Positions 59,300 through 64,000 of a stretch of 64,000 bases of DNA are shown piece after piece. A program made the translations under genes and the position numbers. How positions within the stretch are numbered: the stretch's first letter is position 1; every line of letters starts with the position of its first letter. The notes below the pieces were generated by a model. That model searched no databases. It was not told the DNA's origin and was given only the letters and a program-made list of their open reading frames with translations. This DNA is from Ampelomyces quisqualis (lineage: Eukaryota; Ascomycota; Dothideomycetes; Pleosporales; Phaeosphaeriaceae): the NCBI GenBank assembly GCA_018398575.1, contig JAGTXZ010000011.1, positions 2,356,001-2,420,000 of the forward strand, in the 5' to 3' direction.

Positions 59300-60650
59300 A
59301 CACAGTTAGGATCTCTTAGATCTTCTAACAGCCAAAGCCTTTAGGTTTAGATCTTCCTATTAATACAACAGTTAGAATTACTTTAGAAAAGTCGCGTTTG
59401 GCGCTACAATAGAAACTTAGAGACTATTAATAACCTAGGAGTATCAGAGGCAACGCTAATAACTCCCCCTAAAGAACTAACCCTAAGAGCCTTCTCTTAA
59501 GACAACTCTGTATCAACTGTAACAACCTAGTAACAGAGTGCCAAAGCAAAAAAGACAGACACTAAAGAACCCTTTTAGCCTAGAGCTGCACTAAATCTGA
59601 CTTCTGCCTAAATAGAAGTTAATTAATTACAATAAGATTTGAAACAGGCTTTAGCAGAAATTAATTCTCTTAAGAAAGGACTAACTCTGTTAATAGGACT
59701 AGACAAGCCCCTACCTACTACTAAATTACTCTAGAATAATTCTACACTCTACTGTTTATCTAACAGCTCTACATCTAAGTACTTACATTACTATAAAGGC
59801 TCTTGCCAACTTTAACAATCTAAGAAAACGCCTAATATAGACAATCTTAGTAATAGAAAAGATCCTACCTTCTACTAATAGCAGGCCTCTATCTAGGATT
59901 AACTTAAGATTAACTTAGATTACTATTAGACTAAAAGATAACGCATAGCCTTAGTATAGGGCTACACTACAGGATTAGCTAAGGGCTATCTTAAGCTATA
60001 ATATTTATTAGATACTAATTAAGAGCAATTCTAGAACGCTAAGCAAATAATTAGGCTACTTAAGTCTTACTTTATTACAGGTAACAAGGTAGCCAAAAGC
60101 TAAGCAGCTTTTAATTAAATGTAGATAACTAAGAAGGAAACGTTCCCCTTGTTTAAAGCTAGGTTTCTAAGTTCTGCAGTTAAGGGACAAGTACCCCCTT
60201 TAGAGTAGTTTTACTACTTGTAGACTAAGATTACGCTAGGGTTGCAAGCCCCTAACCTAGGATTCAGGCACTAATAGAAGAACTTATTTAATCAGATAGT
60301 AGAACACCTTACTGCATACAATATAGAGCAAAAGAACAACTCTACACCAAGCATAATACTAGCTGCTGCTAGGTTACTAATTAGGTTAGCCCTATAACAG
60401 AATTTAGAGCCAAATTAGACTACTACTACTAGCGCTCTAACAAATTCTGCGCTAGTCTATTAATCTACAACAGTGCGTTTTCTTACAAAGACCCCTAAGC
60501 TAGAATAATAGAAGACCCCTAGTAGTTGTTACAATTGCAGTAAGCTAGGACACTACTCTAGTAACTGTATAAAGCCTTGTGTGCGTTAGATTAAAGCTGT
60601 AGAAGTAGATAAGTATAAAGATGCTTAAGAGCAACCTAATTAGGAGGTAT
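59300..60650 (+). pseudogene. gypsy-5 gag with CCHC zinc knuckle
   Basis: The plus frame reads a helix-rich start (INSLKKGLTLL near 59670), a capsid-like middle (about 59850-60300: KAYFITGN-type segment, ETFPLFKARFLSSAVKGQ) and a knuckle C-Y-N-C-S-K-L-G-H-Y-S-S-N-C at 60527-60568 with exact C-x2-C-x4-H-x4-C spacing. Stops are TAG/TAA at Gln/Trp codons. Confidence 0.85.
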
Positions 60651-60699
60651 ATTGTACAGGAAATAGAAGCGCCTAAAAGAACACCCCTCCCTAGGCCTA

Positions 60700-63600
60700 A
60701 GCTGTTATAATCTATCTTACTTTAACCTTTCTTATTTGTTTCGCAGTCCCTATTTCCTTATACCTACGCTTCTTTATAACTAAGGCCTTAGCTTACGCCT
60801 TAATACTCTTGTTAACACTAGTGCTTAAAGTTTCCTATTTTTGAATTTACAAATTGTCTTATCTATTTCTAAAGCCTTGCAGCAACCTATTTAGAAGCTC
60901 TCCTTCTAGATTTAGGTACGCAGCTTTAAGGATTAGATTACTTCTTTAGTTACTTAATATATTTAACTACACTTAAATATTAATAGCTAAAAGATTTTAA
61001 ACTGTCTATTTCTTATTCTTAATCTTAGGTCTTAGAATTGTATACTTAGCCTCTAATAGTTAAGACAATTTAAGATTCAATTAGACACAGATAGGTTACA
61101 GTTTATTTGGCTATCTAAGTACCCCTGTTTATACAATCCTTTACCCTCTATTCCTACTGTTCTATATTAAGCTATAGTGCTAGCTACTGTCTATCTTAAT
61201 GTGCAACAACGCAACGCTCTATAGGAGAAAGAAGACTATTGTATCTAAAACAGTCCTTACTGTTTCTCTTCTTCTATTTATTGTATTAAGGGATGCTTAA
61301 AGCTCTTATTAGCCTAAAAAATCTTAGAGATGCCTTATACCCTAACTAAGCAAAACTGCTTAGAGTCTAAACCCTCTTCAACTACCTGCATTACTCTTAT
61401 TTCTACCAATGCATTTCACTTTATTATAAAGAAGCCCTAGAACAAGTTCTTTACAATAAGCCTCTATAAGATTAACAGGATCCTTGCCTCTAAGAACAAC
61501 GCAGACAATTAAAGCTAATTAGATAAGAGATTACCTGCCTATTACTCCTAGTATCAGGATGTATTTAGCAAGTTAGCAGCTAATTAATTACCTCTTTATT
61601 ATCTGTATAATTATAAGATTGTCCTTAAAGAACTATTACTAAATGCGTTTAGTCCTCTATATAAGCAAAACTAGAAGGAGCTTAAAGCTACTAAGGCCTA
61701 CGTCTAAGAATACCTTTAGAAGAGTTTTATTAAGGCTAGCCAAAGTCCTTTTACTTTACCTATCTTTTATATGCGCAAACCAAATAGAGATATACGCATC
61801 TGTGTAGACTACTAGAAGATTAACGCCCTTACGCGCAAGGACGTCTATCTAATCCCTTGCATTAATAAGCTGCTATTACGCCCCTCTAAGGCTAAGATCT
61901 TTACTAAGTTTAACATCTAGGCTGCTTTTAACAAAATTTGTATAGATTCTAACTCTAAAGAGTATACTACCTTTTAGACCTGTTACAGTATATATAAGTG
62001 TATAGTTCTCTCTTTTGGCTTGTGCAATAGGCTAGCTACGTATTAACGCTATATAAACAATATACTAATTAATTATCTTAATAATTTCTGCATTACGTAT
62101 CACAACAATATCTTAATCTACTCTAAGAATATAAACTTACATTAGGAACACGTCCAAAAGGTCCTAGAGCGCCTATGTACTATAGGACTCTAAGTAGATA
62201 TTTAGAAGAGTAAATTCTATGTAACCTGCACAAAGTATCTGGGTTACGTTTTAACAAACTAGGGCACTAAAGTTAACTCTAACAAGGTAGAAGCACTCTA
62301 AAACTAGGCTAAACCTACTACAGTTACTAGCGTTAAGTTATTTCTTAGTTTTGCTAGTTTCTATTAACAATTTATTAAGGATTTCTTCTGTGTGGCTAAA
62401 CTAATTATAAAGCTTTAAAGTCCTGCTACACTATTTAATTAGACTACAGACTGCTAACAGGCTTTTAATTAGATTAAAGCCTTACTTCTAGCTATTTCTA
62501 CGCTATCTTATTTCTATCCTAAGTATAACATAAAGTTAGAAACTAACGCGTTAGATAGAGTAATAGCAGGAGTACTCTCTTAGAAGCACCCTAACAACAA
62601 GTAGTATCCTGTAGCCTTCTACAGTTACGCCCTATCTAGAGCTAAGCTCAATTAAGAAATATATAATAAGGAACTTTTTGCTATTCTAAAAGCGTTTGAG
62701 AAGTAGAGAGCTAAACTTACCTCTATACAGAGTTAAATCTAGGTGTATTTAGATTACTACTTCTTAGAATACTTTATAACTACTAAGGTTCTTAATGCAC
62801 GTTAAGCACAATAGGCAGAGATTATTGCCCCTTTTAATTTCTGCATTAAGTATACGCCTAGCAAGCTTAATAAGTAAGCTAATATCCTAAGCTAAAGAGA
62901 ACAGAACATTAGTAAGGTTAAGGCTGCCTAACAAGACAACAGATCCTGTATACTTCTAGGACCTAAACGCCTAAGCCCCCTAGTTAACTCTAAACTAGCT
63001 TAGAACTACGTTTGTAACTAGCCAGAGATTAATATTTTAGCTATTTTAGTCTAATCTATTAGTGCCCCCTTAAATCTTAACTTATTAGAACTAATTAAAG
63101 CCCTGCTAGCAGAGAATTGCTGCTCCTTTAAGAAAGAATGCCTTACGCTACTACAGCTATATTATGTCTAAAAAGGACTACTGCTGTATTACTTACGCCT
63201 ATATGTGCCTAGAGACTCTCCTTTGTGCACTTAACTAATTAGAGAGGCTTACAATTAGGTATCTACTGCTTACCTAAGCGCTACAAAGACGTATTAGCTC
63301 TTGGCTTAGCAATATTATTAGAGGGGTATAGAGGCTATATGCAAACGCTATGTACGAAACTGCGTTTCCTGTTAAAGATCCTATCTAAGACAGCTCTAAG
63401 CCTAAGGTTTTCTCTATCTGTTACAAATTCCTAATAGGCCTATACAGTATTTGTGTATAAATTTCAAGACATTCTTAACAGATTGTTATAGCTATAATCA
63501 AATTATAGTTGTTATTAATTACCTATCTAAGCAAGCTGTTTCTATTCCTTGCTACAAAACAATTAACGCTTAAGAAATAGCTTACTTATTTATCTAATAG

Positions 63601-64000
63601 GTATACTAATTTAGCTACACGCCTAAAAGTATAGTGTCTAACTGTAGACTCTAGTTTGTATCCCAATTCTAGTTTAAGTTCTGCAAGATCCTAGGCGTGT
63701 AACTTAAGCTTTCTACAGCCTACTATAAACAAACTAATAGACAAACTAAGATTATAAATAAGTATATTAATTAACAATTAAGGCCTTTTGTATCCTATTA
63801 CTAGGACAACTAGAGTAACCTCTTGCTAATAATTAATTAAGCCTAAGCTACGCTACTGCACTCCGCAATTAGTATAGCGCTGTACCAGCTTCTGTTTAGA
63901 TCTAAACTATAACAGAGCTAGGATTAGGTATTATCCTCTTTAAAACACAAAGATATAAACGTTAAAGATGCCTTAAGCTTAGCTACCTGCATGTATAAAG
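60700..64000 (+). pseudogene. gypsy-5 pol (protease to integrase), partial
   Basis: RT core: ITYHNNILIYS at 62092-62124 with YxDD as YHNN (62098-62109), after NFC and before VLERLCTIG, then KSKFYVTCTKYLGYVL. RNase H follows (about 62500-62900). In the integrase, ATKTY and KRYVRNCVSC (about 63330-63375) form the zinc-binding part. The core has INFK near 63450 where the first catalytic Asp is Asn, then VVINYLSKQAVSIPCYK and KLSTAYYKQTNRQT (about 63700). The last catalytic part lies beyond the window. RIP-inactivated. Confidence 0.85.

Larger units (their letters stand above)
58872..64000 (+). mobile_element. gypsy-5: second copy of the gypsy-1 family, cut by the window end
   Basis: 5' LTR 58872-59170, then gag and pol on the plus strand, reaching the integrase core at the window edge. 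It is in inverted orientation to gypsy-1 (5-7102) and is somewhat better preserved, with long stretches where only Gln codons are lost. It is inserted in gypsy-4. The five bases before the LTR are TTAGG; the matching duplication lies outside the window. Confidence 0.9.

Overview
The window looks like a repeat-rich, RIP-mutated compartment of a filamentous ascomycete (Pezizomycotina) genome. Almost everywhere TpA has replaced CpA/TpG, so Gln codons read TAG/TAA, Trp codons are lost and Asp/Gly codons after T become Asn/Ser. This is the signature of repeat-induced point mutation. No long ORF survives except in one short unmutated island (about 43.9-46.6 kb). Short introns with GT...CTAAC...AG signals and a fungal polyketide-type metallo-beta-lactamase support an ascomycete. 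The species cannot be told from the sequence.

Layout. 5-7102: a nearly complete Ty3/gypsy element on the minus strand (gypsy-1), with two LTRs and a probable 5-bp target duplication. It is inserted in a chromodomain gypsy on the plus strand (gypsy-2), whose 3' part and LTR fill 7103-12191. 12192-14996, about 20.6-30.2 kb and 30825-31481 + 43273-43494 are three copies of a third LTR element (gypsy-3, minus strand); the second carries a full RT-RNase H-integrase stretch. 14997-20600 contains unresolved decayed sequence plus small elements. 31482-43272 is a hAT-type DNA transposon (hAT-1) inserted in the third gypsy-3 copy. Its transposase is itself split at 34907-40821 by a second element of the same family in the opposite orientation (hAT-2). 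46.6-52.3 kb is a patchwork of small TIR elements, a solo LTR and telomere-like G/T-rich tracts. About 54-58.87 kb is a fourth gypsy (minus). 58872-64000 is a second copy of the gypsy-1 family, on the plus strand and cut by the window edge.

Two families of small non-autonomous elements are scattered through the larger ones. One family, about 840 bp, is a near-palindromic foldback element starting (C/T)GTTAGGAAAA, with four copies. The other group has TIRs close to TACGCTAGTAAATAGG and 8-bp target duplications, the same ends as the hAT elements. It includes two 355-bp copies that are much less mutated in part. Exact target duplications let the order of many insertions be read directly.

The island holds two minus-strand genes. 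One is an intact metallo-beta-lactamase-fold hydrolase resembling the thioesterases that release non-reducing polyketides. The other is a three-exon gene for a small secreted NTF2/SnoaL-like protein. They may be a remnant or edge of a secondary-metabolite cluster. The most unusual system is the hAT family: about 5.9 kb, apparently with a divergently transcribed second basic ORF, telomere-like subterminal tracts, internally deleted derivatives, and introns that share a repeated TTATTAC motif.
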